Shown in pieces: positions 47,501-59,000 of a stretch of 64,000 nucleotides of DNA. Position numbers and translations under genes: made by a program. The stretch lies in contig NC_090785.1 in assembly GCF_040054535.1 (NCBI RefSeq), positions 9,922,501 to 9,986,500 of the forward strand, given 5' to 3'. Source of the DNA: Antennarius striatus (lineage: Eukaryota; Chordata; Actinopteri; Lophiiformes; Antennariidae). Each line of letters begins with the position of its first letter. Positions within the stretch are counted from its first letter, which is position 1. The notes under the pieces were generated by a model. It was given only the letters and a program-made list of their open reading frames with translations, searched no databases and had not been told where the DNA came from.

Positions 47501-50150
47501 GTTGAATACAAGGATATGTGGGAATGGGTGTGTTTCCTGATCCTAGGTGTGTCAGCCAGTGTGAACGAGTGCTAAAAGCTTGGCTGAGATGCACAATGAC
47601 TCACAGCTCATGACTGCAATGAAAACACGGACGTTCAGGCTGCAAAGTGAAGCAAAATCAGGTTATTATGTGGCGTTGGATGACTGATGTAAATGAAGTG
47701 TTTAAGTTCATGTCACTTACATGATAAAGAAGTCACATGACAATGATCAAAATAAAGCATTAGCTTCTCCCAGATTTGCATATGCACAGCCCTTTGGCTT
47801 TGTACATGTTACGTGTGAGAGCCAAGTGGCTGACGGCTGCACAACACATTTCAATAGTGTTTGCTAACCAAAAGGAATTCATTGTATGTTTATAAAATAG
47901 CTGATACCGATAGGCAAAGGAAAGAACTGGGAAATTATGTCTCCGATATACTCAAAAATCACCACTTTTCTGCGTACAATGTGAGCCTTGTTTTTGCCAA
48001 AGGGCATGTTTCTTGTATCTCATGAGAGAACATGAGATTACAATAGAGGAGTTTTGTACTAGAACACATTTGAGAATGTAACTCCATGCTTCATGCTCTT
48101 TTTATTGCATTTCTCCTCTCTTAACTGTAATACTAAACATATTTATTGCACATTTTAACAAATAACTTATATCTCACATATTTAAATACAGAAAGCTGTA
48201 AGACTTGTTCATAGTCTCTGTTTCAAAGTACTGGAATTGTAAACATTAGTTTAACATTCATTGCCAATCAGAGGGAAAATAAAGAGTTGTGTCAACAACA
48301 AAAATCTATTCAAAGCATGTCTTTTTACAAGACCAATGTTGCTTGAACGCGGTCATTTAAAAGTCTATACAGCTAAAACTCTTTCAGTGGTCCAATTTTG
48401 ATCAAGAAATTTTGTTAGGAGCAGACGTTTACGACACAATCTACAAATGTGTGCAAACAGAAGTATTCTTTGTGTAGCCATGTTTAACAAACAAATTCGA
48501 ATTTTTTGTACAAGGCTTGATTGTCAGTATTGTGACAAGTATCTCAAATGTCGTTGAGCAACAGTTGTCCACAAAGACAAAGAGGTATTGTCAGCGTAGA
48601 AAAAGGAGATCTACTACAGATTGAGCAAATGTTCTTCATAAATGAATGAATGCACTATCAATGAAGATGAGTCAAAAACTAGAAGGGCACTAACTACAGC
48701 ACACAACTCTGCTTTCCCAAGGCCGAACAGTCCCAAACAATTGTTATGCTTGCTTGGCCCATGCCCACTCTCTCCATGAAGTTGTGTCGAAAATCTTCCA
48801 ATATTGTTGGTCTAATCCTATTAACTCAGACAAAGAGACATGAAAACATAGTAAAAATCTAGGTCCAGTCCAGAAATTGTTGCCTTCTAGCTTCACATAT
48901 TTCCTATCCTTCCAACAAATTTCATAGTAATCTACCTGCTTGTTTCATTGTAATTTAAAATAATCCTTTTAATAAAAGTTTAATCGAAAAGCCCCTAGTG
49001 ACTGAATGCATAATAGTCACTTTTTATTTTAAAGTCACATCTCACATTGTTACACAAGATTCATTCATTCATTTTCTGCCGCTTTATCCACCAAGAAATT
49101 CCTGAATAGATCTCTAAGAGAGTATGTGTTCTTCCATACCCCTTGGCCAAACAAAAGTTTTTGTGTACATGTACTAATAGACAAACAAACAAGTAAAAAC
49201 ACAAGAAAACATTATCTCCTTGGAGAAAACACTACCTTGTTGTTCCATCAAATTTACATGGAATGGATGGATGGATGGATGCTGATGCCTCAGAGGGATT
49301 TAAATGTGACCAAATGCAATGTAATACAGTATAAATAACAAAAGAGAATTACACACAGCAGGCATAGAGACAATTATTTTATGTTGAGTAAAACAAGCAC
49401 AGCCTTTTTTAACCAAATGATTGACATCTGATATAATGCACTACATCTTATTTACTGTCATAATTATATAGAGACATTAAGTAATTTCAGCATAAACATT
49501 GGTGAAATGTAACATATTAATCCAATAGCGTATTGTGAATGTTTAAGGATGAATTCAACTTTTGTTGGATTGTAGGTTTTTTTTCACTTGCATTTTTTAT
49601 TTTAAAGCTCATGACTGACTTTTTGCATAAGATAAATGTGTGATTATGTTTATAAAATATGATGTAGCATTACTACTGTGTAAGAAGATTCTGTAGAGCT
49701 TAAAGCTATAGGATTTATAAATTTGGAATAAGCAGTGAAAGTAGCTAGATTTTGAATAATAAATATTAAGTTCAAATATCCTTCGGAAATTTTGCTGAAG
49801 TGACAAACTGGTGCTGACAAACAGAGCCGATGTGAATTGTAACTAGTGGTTCCTGGATTTAGTAATTGAGGCTGGCACATCGAGTGAGTCAATCCACATT
49901 TACCAATGTTTACAGTCTGGTTGGGTTCTATTGCTAATGTCCTGTATTTATAAAAAATACTCACTTGTTTGGATGCTATTAGAGATTATAGTGATGATAT
50001 GGCTTAGTTCAGTGGGAAGCGAACCATAACCTGTCTATGAGGTGTCACCTCAGTCAGTGAATTTGAACTCTTACCTGTGTTGGTGCCTTTGGAGAATTTA
50101 TATTCCTAATATTGAAAAAATAAAATAAATTTCTGTGCTGCTGATTGTAT
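44529..50150. other. No supported gene
   Basis: Unique-looking AT-rich DNA with no convincing exon. A short '(cattcattcattttctgccg' type repeat word at 49066-49085 and a (GGAT)4 run at 49264-49280 are the only repeats noticed. Confidence 0.45.
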
Positions 50151-50158
50151 TAACATAC

Positions 50159-50292
50159 TAGAGCAGGGGGACAGACATAGGCCAGCAGAGCTGTTGACGA
50201 GAGAGTCATCGGGAGAGTCTGGATCCTCTCATGGCGTGATCACGGGGAGTCACCAGATTCCACTTTGGATTTTGTCCAGCACAGTTCACTGG
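50159..50292 (-). other. Weak exon candidate
   Basis: A minus-strand acceptor with a good pyrimidine run (TGTTTTCTTACAG) precedes 134 bases of more balanced composition than the flanks. They end at a GTATGT donor-like site. It contains a tiny ATG-TGA frame only. It could be an alternative ahnak leader exon or noncoding RNA. Confidence 0.25.
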
Positions 50293-51333
50293 CTGTAAGA
50301 AAACAGATTTATTTTGTTGTTTGGGATAGTGATAAGGATCCATCCTAACTTCAGTTTCATAATCTGCAGCAGTAAGGTACTGACAAGCTTACAGCAGGTC
50401 CATATAACATATTGTCATTCTATTATTTGCAATTGAATGGAGGCAACATAAAAAGAGAAGATGTTGAAAAGACACAAGATGACAACATAAATAACTAGTT
50501 TCAACAGTTGCTGGGTTTATGTACATAGGAGGAACAACTAACCAACAAACACAGAAACACATCCACTGAGCTGAATACTGCTTGCTAGCTCATGGCTGTT
50601 GTACAGTAAGGCATTTTGGCTGCTTTGGGTAAATAAACCTGGTGTTTAATTCATATAACAAATGCAAATAAGTAAAAGTGATTCAAAAATCAAACTCAAC
50701 TAAATAACAAAGAAAAATATTCTACTTCTGTCTGAATTAAAGTCCAAGCTTGTTGGTCTCAGTTAGCTAGCTTGACCACATTGAGCTACGTGGTCATGAC
50801 TCAGATCAGAGTAACTGCGGTGCTTGGCCTCGCCCACATCCCCCAGTCTTCACCCATATTTGGAAGAGGAGTTGAATTAGACACTGCCAGTCATACCTAC
50901 GCATATTGAGCTTCATAGTGGCTTTTCACAAAAATATGGTGGATGTCATGATAACTCCATCCACTGGCTATTTTAAAATATATAATTGAAGATGCATTCA
51001 CCAGCCAATATTTAACTTTGGCTTTTGTTTTTAATTCGCTCAAGGTGAGAACAAAGCTGAAACACTTATTTGAAAAAATCTCGACTTTTGAAATTGCTGT
51101 GAAAGCTATGGATTGGCTGCATTCTGAAAGTAAATCTAATAGCATGTAGTTAATTCAATTAGCAGTGATAGCTGGATTTTCTTCATCTGATTGTTTTAGA
51201 CCATGGAATGAAAGAGACAATATCACTGTTTGCCACATCACCAGAACGTTTACCCTTGACTTGTAACATTATCACATGCTTCATTTGTTAAGTTTTATTT
51301 TATACATGTGATTTTGTCTTCTCTGTCCTACAG

Positions 51334-51484
51334 ATCCCTGAGACCCAGATGACCACAAACTGGAACTTTTCAAAACAAAGTTGGCCTCAAGTAACCACTG
51401 AGAGCAGGGTGTATCCAACGAGAGATTACAACTCAAAAGAAATTACAGTCAGCTACTCAAGATACACTATCTTGCAACACACAG
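51334..51484 (+). other. Plus-strand exon candidate
   Basis: A strong plus-strand acceptor (TTGTCTTCTCTGTCCTACAG) precedes 151 bases ending CACACAG with a GTCAGC donor. One frame is open throughout (contains QMTTNWNFSKQSWPQ and YNSKEITVSYSRY). An open frame of this length is not significant by itself. It would be antisense to the ahnak/eef1g orientation. Confidence 0.25.
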
Positions 51485-53430
51485 GTCAGCTTGCCTGATA
51501 TTTGCCATCACCATAGTAACTCATGATTGGTAATCGGTTTGGAATTCCCCACAGGATTTCTCCCTCACACACATAAATCGACACACACTCCCACAGATAC
51601 ACCAAAACACACTGGTGATTCAGAAAGTGAAGCTGTTCCTTTGGTGCAGAGAAGAATGTAAAGGGAAAAAGGGCAGAGAGGGACAAACTGAATTGTGGTT
51701 TCCACTGCAAGTTGTGAGTCACGAACAAGAAGGAGGAACAGAGAGGGGAAAAAAAGAGACTATTCTGGGATGGATGCTATAGTAACATAATAAGCAAGGG
51801 GTCAGGTACTTGCAGGGATATTTCAATAGCAATGTCCTGTCTGTGTATAGATAAATATCACTTACCACAAAGTACATTTTACAATAGGATGCCCTGTTCT
51901 ACTTGTACACAAAGTTTGTAATTGATTTTGAAAGAAGATAATTGTTTTCTTTATTGCAGCACTGCAGTCTGACTCAAGACACTTTTGAATTGACTGTACA
52001 ACTGACAGGTCCATTCTCGCTAGTTTTGTCAAAATGAGCAGTTAGTTAGACTCCAGATGTTAGCAGCATGGATTTGATATATTCATGTGGTCAACTGACG
52101 CATTCATGTTGACATTAAATCCATCATACCATCAATCTGTACAGTCTCCTCTGGTCACTCACTGTCAACTGATGATCTGACATATCAAAGAAAGTGATAA
52201 GGTTGTTTGTGAGAATTCCAACTTCCCATGTCTGTGAACCCATCTGTTGTTGCCTCTACTCAAGTAAAAACCTTGTTGAGCTGCACATTCCACTCATAGC
52301 TGTAAAGGTTCCAACAGTCAATTTTAGTGGGGGGATCAATGTATACTACAAACAAGTCAATACATGTTACCACAATCAGTCCTTTCAGTATCACGGTTAG
52401 GGGGAGAACTTTCTGGCTCAAAGAGCTCCTCCACGTTGAAAATACTGGTTTTTCAACCAAGCAAGAAAGTCCATAAATGTCTTGAAAAGAAATGCAAAAA
52501 TGAATCTAAACTGTCAAACGATCAATATACTCTTTATAAACATAGTATCAATTGACAAGGGACAAACTTCATAGCAAAATGGAATGGGTTTGTGATGAGA
52601 GTATTTATTGGGTCAGTGCCCAACCACAAAAAGTGATTACAAAATCACTGTAACTTTAATGTCTGATTTCCCCAAGTCAGTGCTGAACACTAATAGCAGT
52701 CAACTAGCAATCATCTATAGGCTTCTGAACTGCAAAAAGTTTATCAGATTTACTTTATATTTTATTGATGTTTGTGTTTTAAATGGTAGTCATAGCAGTG
52801 CATAGTTTAGTTTTGCTGTAGTTTCACAAGATCACTCCCTTTGCCCCACCTCCAGATTCTAGTAACATGAGCCAGAAATAAGTCTGGGGTTTCATGTGGA
52901 AAAGTGCAGGGGCTGACTGTTTTCCCTCTGCCATAACTCTCGTCTCCCCTCACACATTCCATTTAGCTCACATTGGCAACCTTCGGGCAGGACAACACAC
53001 TTATAACTGACATAGAATATCTTTTCTTAACAATGACTGTCCCGTTGGAACTTATAGATTCTTCTTGCAGGCATTATCTTGTCTCCCTCTGCTCTCCTTT
53101 TTTTTTTCTTGAGCAGACTCACCTTTGACACCTCATGCCTCCCTCCCCCCTTCATTCCAGTCCAGTACTAAATTACTATGTTGTGCTTAGTGACACAAAG
53201 AAATGTGAAGCCCTTTCTCATTTAAGTCCACCACTGTGAACAAATTCCCATTACTTGAGAACAGCAATTAAGATCCAAAGGTCACTTTTTCTTCCTTAAT
53301 AGAGACAAATGTCAGGATATATGAAGAGGAACTTCCATCACAGATTAACACTTTTGTGTTTTAATCACACAGTCACTTCTTATATGGATCCCTGCCTGCG
53401 TTCAGTAGCATTCAGTCCCTTGGGTCTTAC

Positions 53431-53535
53431 CTCATATGCAAAGATTGACACTCAAGGTAAGGCAGCCCTGAAGTGCTGAGTAAGGATCAGATTTCCTGCT
53501 CCCATTCCTTTTGCCCAAGTTTTCTGTGTATATAA
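53431..53535 (-). promoter_or_regulatory. Candidate TATA promoter and first exon
   Basis: Minus-strand TTATATA at 53529-53535 is followed 95-100 bases downstream by a consensus donor (CATATGAG then GTAAGA, last exon base 53431). A start site about 30 bases after the TATA box would give a roughly 75-base leader exon. It could be the distal first exon of ahnak. There is no independent support. Confidence 0.25.
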
Positions 53536-53539
53536 CCGA

Positions 53540-55630
53540 GATTTCAGCCCAACCCCCAAACAAGGGTCTAAGAGAACGGACGGGACTGGGATGTGTCTGA
53601 CATTTGTTCCCATCACCAAGAGATGCTACAAACACTAGCAATGTTTATGCACTCTTACACTTATGTAAGAGAGTTGTAAACTTATTTCAAGTGGGAGAAA
53701 ATAACTATCAAACAATATTGTGGTCCATAGATGCAGACTAAAAGTCTGTGTGTGGCTCTGAAGGTCTCTTTAATCAGTCCAAACATCAAATTCAGAGATT
53801 CTTTAGGGAAAACATAGGATTTCAGCTTTGGACTCCCCGATGACAAGGTCTTCACCTCCCTGGCCCTCCACCAACCAACGTACTCTTTTCCAGATGTGTG
53901 GCTTGAACCGCCAGATGCTTAGCACATGCATGCCATGCCTTAGGCTTCAATGAGGGGGCTTGCAACTACAGGGACCGTATGTGAGGTAACAATGCATTCT
54001 CTCTTTGTTTTTCCATTGAAAACACTCAACAATGAAACTGCTTTAAAGAACTCCCACCCTTATGCATCAACATCAACATAAAAAAATGTCCAATGAGCAA
54101 GTACAGAGAGAGCAAGAAAGGAAAAGTAGTTGTGGGTGTGTGGCCAGGAGAAAAATAAAGAACAGGGGAGGAGCAAAGTTGGCAGGGCTGGAAGACAGAA
54201 TGTTGCTGTTGGCATTAATTCTGGTTATTGTTCTCATGGCATGCCTTTGCTGAGCCATTAAACACTGAAGTTACTAAACACAAAGACCAGAAGACATAAG
54301 GAATAGCATAAAAGTGTGTTCTAACATTACACCTTGTTCGCATGTAAGGTGGCTTGTGTAATACCGCTCCTTCAGCAACAAAAGGGTTGGCAGTTTGTGA
54401 AACTGTTAACTGCTTGTGTGAACCTGGAGTTATTTGCTAAAATTTGATACCTGTTGTGGGAACATTTCCACTATACCACAAAAATATATAAAATGGCTTC
54501 CCTGATTCAAAAGTAGGTTGGAGATTGGCTGCACAAAACTGATCTTGAGTCACAGTAGGTTGGAAAAAATTACACTTCTGACTCACTCAGGGATGAGATT
54601 GCTTCCTTGTGCTTTTTAAAGTGCGCCACAGAAAAGACTAAGCCAGGATCTTAACTTTGGTGTTTGACATACTCAATGTTCAATCTAAAGTTGTGCAACT
54701 TACTTAGAACATTGCAAATGCATTACATACGGTGGTCTAAGTGTCCTTTTCATGTACAACTGCTGCATTTAGATACAAAACAGGACCAAAAAGAAATCAG
54801 CATTACTGTACATAAATGGCAAGAGATCAGACATCCTTTGCTTCACTCTGCAGTTTGGATTCAAGTTTCAATTTTATCAGTAGTACATTTGAATTTAGTT
54901 CATAAATATAAATTATAAGTACTGTAAGGGATGGTAAAATATGAAACTGCACCCCAACTTGAAAGAACAAAAGAAAAATATGAAACACAGGCGTACTTAA
55001 AGTACATGTGTTGAAAATGTGTTTTGGGCTGACTGGTTGGGCAAGCATAAACAATATAAGAAGCACAAATTTAATGCAGACCCAGTTGTTGTCTGCTCAA
55101 ATGAAAACCACAGAACTCAGCCCAGTCATTTTCCCTTTTGGAGGTTTTTCCATGAAGACAACCCACCACCTTTCAGATGGTTCTTTGTCTACCCTCTGCA
55201 GGTATAACATGGTACTTCAGTGTCTGCTAATCATTGCAGTTTAAATGAACTACTGCTCTTGGTAGTAATGTCAAAGTTTGGTGAATTGTTTCTGGATGTT
55301 AAATTTATAATGCCATAGCAAACAGTATAAACAGGGACACAATGTCTGGAATATTCCAGTCACAACGTGGCAGTTAACTGGCGTTGAAACACTGAAGCAC
55401 CACTGACCTCTTCTGGTTAACCATGTACTACTACAACATGGGTGTGGTCAAAAGGCGTATGCTGTCATACATAAAACAAAACATCAGGTACGTTGACTGA
55501 GCATACAAATCACAAATTGTCAAGCTACTCAATTTAAATTCTTTAAACTGGAGGATGTGCGAGTTAAAATCATGCAGAAAGTTATTTTGTGCAGGAACCA
55601 CTATCGAAAACATTAACTGAATATATATTT
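53540..55630. other. No supported gene
   Basis: AT-rich intergenic DNA with short chance frames only. Confidence 0.45.
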
Positions 55631-55639
55631 TTATTTTAC

Positions 55640-55790
55640 ATACTAGACTAATCCCCGAAGGGAAATTGGTGGCACTCTAGTCAAATCACATGCATATAGA
55701 GCATGTTAGTATGTACAGGCCCTGAACACTGAACACACAAACACACACAAGGGGCCTTTACGCATGCAGTGGGAGGTATAGTGGTGGGCA
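55640..55790 (-). mobile_element. LINE 3' end fragment (Rex1/L2-like)
   Basis: 'ctaatccccgaagggaaatt' on the plus strand is the degenerate 3' terminal motif of this LINE group (compare 'aatcccggaggaaattgcac' at 6346). It is followed by 'gtgggcagttcctgc' and related words. Only a short truncated piece is present, just downstream of eef1g. Confidence 0.6.
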
Positions 55791-55865
55791 GTTCCTGCTT
55801 GGTGCACCCAAATAAATCAAGTCAGACAAGACATAAAATCCCAAAGATGGCATTGTGGAAAATGC

Positions 55866-55871
55866 TTTATT
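55866..55871 (-). terminator. eef1g: eef1g poly(A) signal
   Basis: AATAAA on the minus strand, about 160 bases after the eef1g stop codon and the only such hexamer close behind it. Cleavage would be expected 10-25 bases further on (about 55845-55855). Confidence 0.75.
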
Positions 55872-56032
55872 TTGCAGGTCTAAACAAAACAGTTTTGGGT
55901 CACTGAGATAAATTGTCTTGTAACACCAGATTTCCTGCAACAAAGTAAGCACATGGTGGCTTGAAGTCCATAGGTTTTAAGTACAGGAAAGCAGAAGCTC
56001 AGATTGCTTTTGATCACTGTCCCGAGTGTCTC

Positions 56033-59000
56033 TCACTTGAAGACCTTGCCCTGGTTGACTGCTTTACCAACATGCTTGAACTCTCCCTCCCATGATAAGT
56101 ACTCCTTTACCATGGTCTTGCACTCCTCACTATCTGGATCCAGCTTGCGCCAGTTATATGACTCGTAGTCAATCTGCCAGTCAGGAGACAGCTAGGAGGG
56201 GAAAGAAGAAAAACGTTATTGAACTACTCTAAGGATTAACAAACTGACAATGTCCTACCAGAACCGATACAGATGAAAGATCATCCAGTAGGCATTGGGA
56301 ACACTGCAGAGTGCATTGGGTTGTAAATTTTAAGAACTATTGTGCATGCATACTAAATTGTCAAACTGTACATCTTGTTCTCGGATTTGTGCCCATTGCA
56401 TGAACCAGCCTGTTACTCACTGAAACAGAGACGACTGGGATGAACATGGTCTGAAATTTATCTTCCCCTGTCAGATTAAGACTTCTTGCCACAACTAGAC
56501 ACTGCCTTGCCCAGTGACAGGGGATTGTCCTTTAACTCTCATCATCTCATCATGCCATGTATGGCCCATAATGGAACATTAGATCAAGGCTATATCACTT
56601 ATGCCATATTACATATGATCTCAGTATATCACTATATTAGCCAAAGCAGATGCATCTTAATGTCCAAATGACTAGCCCCACACTTCCCCCTGCAGACACC
56701 ATGTAACATTGCAACCAATGTGCCAGCAAGCCCATTGGAGAATTGACAATGAACAAGTGAGTGCCTTGATGTCAGTACTTTGCATCATTTCTTTATATTG
56801 TGTTCAACCTTTTAGACCCAATTGAAATGTGTTAACCCGTTAAATACTTACAGGGAAAACCAACTCCTGGCCTCTGAATACCCAGACTCCAGAGATGCTG
56901 CTGTCATCGTTGGCGCCAAACAACAGGACACTTGCAAAGGCATTTTTTCTGAGTTTATCCAGTCGCTGGAACATACCTGCAAATTTGCAGTATTGAGACT
57001 TGTCATTTTGGATGCACTTATCAATACAGAAACTCCTCGTTGCTCGCGGTTAATACGTTCCAGAACCACCCACAAAAACAAAATTCTGGGATATAGAAAA
57101 TTTTTATTTGATTATTTATGGTAATTTAAATCTTTATGAACCAGTGTCATGCAGTGAGGTTCACGGCGCTGAGGCACCGACGTTAAAATCAGTTCTACAA
57201 GTCAAAAAAGAGTGGCGTATTTGCCATTAAATTAGCAGCCAGACATTGAAAACAGGTTAAATGCATTATGAGTGTGCCACTCAGTTTGGACATGGCGGGT
57301 TATTTCCTTATCTCAAGTTCGAAGTAAATATTTAATATTGTTTTGATCAACTGGGAGTCCCGTCATAGGTGAGGCTCGACTGCTCGCTGCTGCACTGTGT
57401 GTCACTGTCATACTGATATTAAACCACCATATATCTGTATTACCTTTTCAAAGGACTGAAACTGAAATGATCATTGAAAATGCATTTCAAATATTTTAAC
57501 ACAAAATATTGAAGTAGCAGGACTCACCTGTGATGAGGTTACAGCTCATGAAAATCTGTGAAAGCTCATCATTGAATCTGTAATCGCAATACCAGATTGA
57601 GAACCCCTCACGGTCAAAGTGCTCCCAGAAGTGGGGTATGGCTACTTTCAGTGTGTCCTCATTGGAATACTTTCTCTTGAACTCATCCAGGACAAATGTG
57701 CTTCAAGAAAAAAAAGGAAAAAAGGATGTGGGTCCAAAAAGGAAAGAAATAAATGTTTGAACAGACACATGAAAATCAGACATGTCAAAATCTGGCTAAA
57801 ATTGACATAGAATTCAAGAAATGACATGCATGTAGTTAGGGTAATTCAAAGCATGTTTAAATTTTCACTAAATTCTTTCAGCGGTTTGAGATGTGGATAA
57901 ACCATTCCATAAAAGAGGGTAGGTCTGTAACCTGCATGCCCCCTTCAACAGGGGCTTACAAAACACTAGAAAACTTCCGGTGCCTGATTATAATGTACCT
58001 TTTGACTAAATATATTGTGGATACTCCATACATCCTCTTCAAATTGTAAATATCAATAACTTCATCAAATTTCATGGCCCAATTCATGTAAATAAAAAAG
58101 GTACTGCTTACAAAATTTCAACCCATCACTCACAGGTATAATTCTATACCCATTAGTTACAGGATCAAGTTGGAATCAGTTTGTGCCCACAGCATGAACC
58201 AGCCCATTACTCACTAGAACAGAGATGACTGGGATGAATATGGTCTCAGGTTTCTCTATCCCTGTCAGATTAAGACTTGGTGCCATGACTAGACACTGCC
58301 TTGCCCAATGACAGGGGTTACTTTTTCTTAAAACCACATTTATTTTAAAAAAAAACAACAACAACAACTGATTGATACATACCAGTTTTCAGCAATTCAT
58401 TATGCCATCAAATGCTTTGCATGACTGACCATCAGGCCTACACGCTCCTGGCTGCTTACAAGTACAGGAGACGTACCCCAGGTAATGGGCCGAGGCAATA
58501 ACTTCAATGGCTGTTCCGTAATCGACACAGATTCATACCAAAGCAATTACTTGACTCTACCTCTTTGGAAGGTGTGCAAAAGGGTCCTTGGCTTTGGGCT
58601 CAGCAGCCAAGGCAGCTTCACACTCATCCAGCTGTTCTTCTGGGGCAGGCTTCTTTTCTTCTTTTTTCTTTTCCTTCTCCTTCTTCTCTGGGGTCTTGGC
58701 TGGCTCCTTTGCTCCTTTCTCTCTCTTTGGGGCTTCTTTCTTAGGCTGCATCTCAGCAAATTTCTTGGCTAGAGAAGAACAGAAAACATGGGCTGTTAAC
58801 TTCTTGATCTGACCTTTGCATACTCTGGAACCTCTCTGGCTAGGAGTAATAGATGAATTGTGAATATAACATGATTCATGAAGAATTATCTGTGGAAGTA
58901 CTTCAGATTATCAAGTTATTTTTAAAAATTATCAAATTTTTAAATGTGAGCACTTTATGTTTTCAAGGAGTACCTGGTGTTATAATTATGCCATTAAAAT

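Noticed and set aside
58547..58772. Plus-strand frame rich in [13 protein letters not shown]
   Set aside because: It is antisense to the Lys/Glu-rich linker exon of eef1g.
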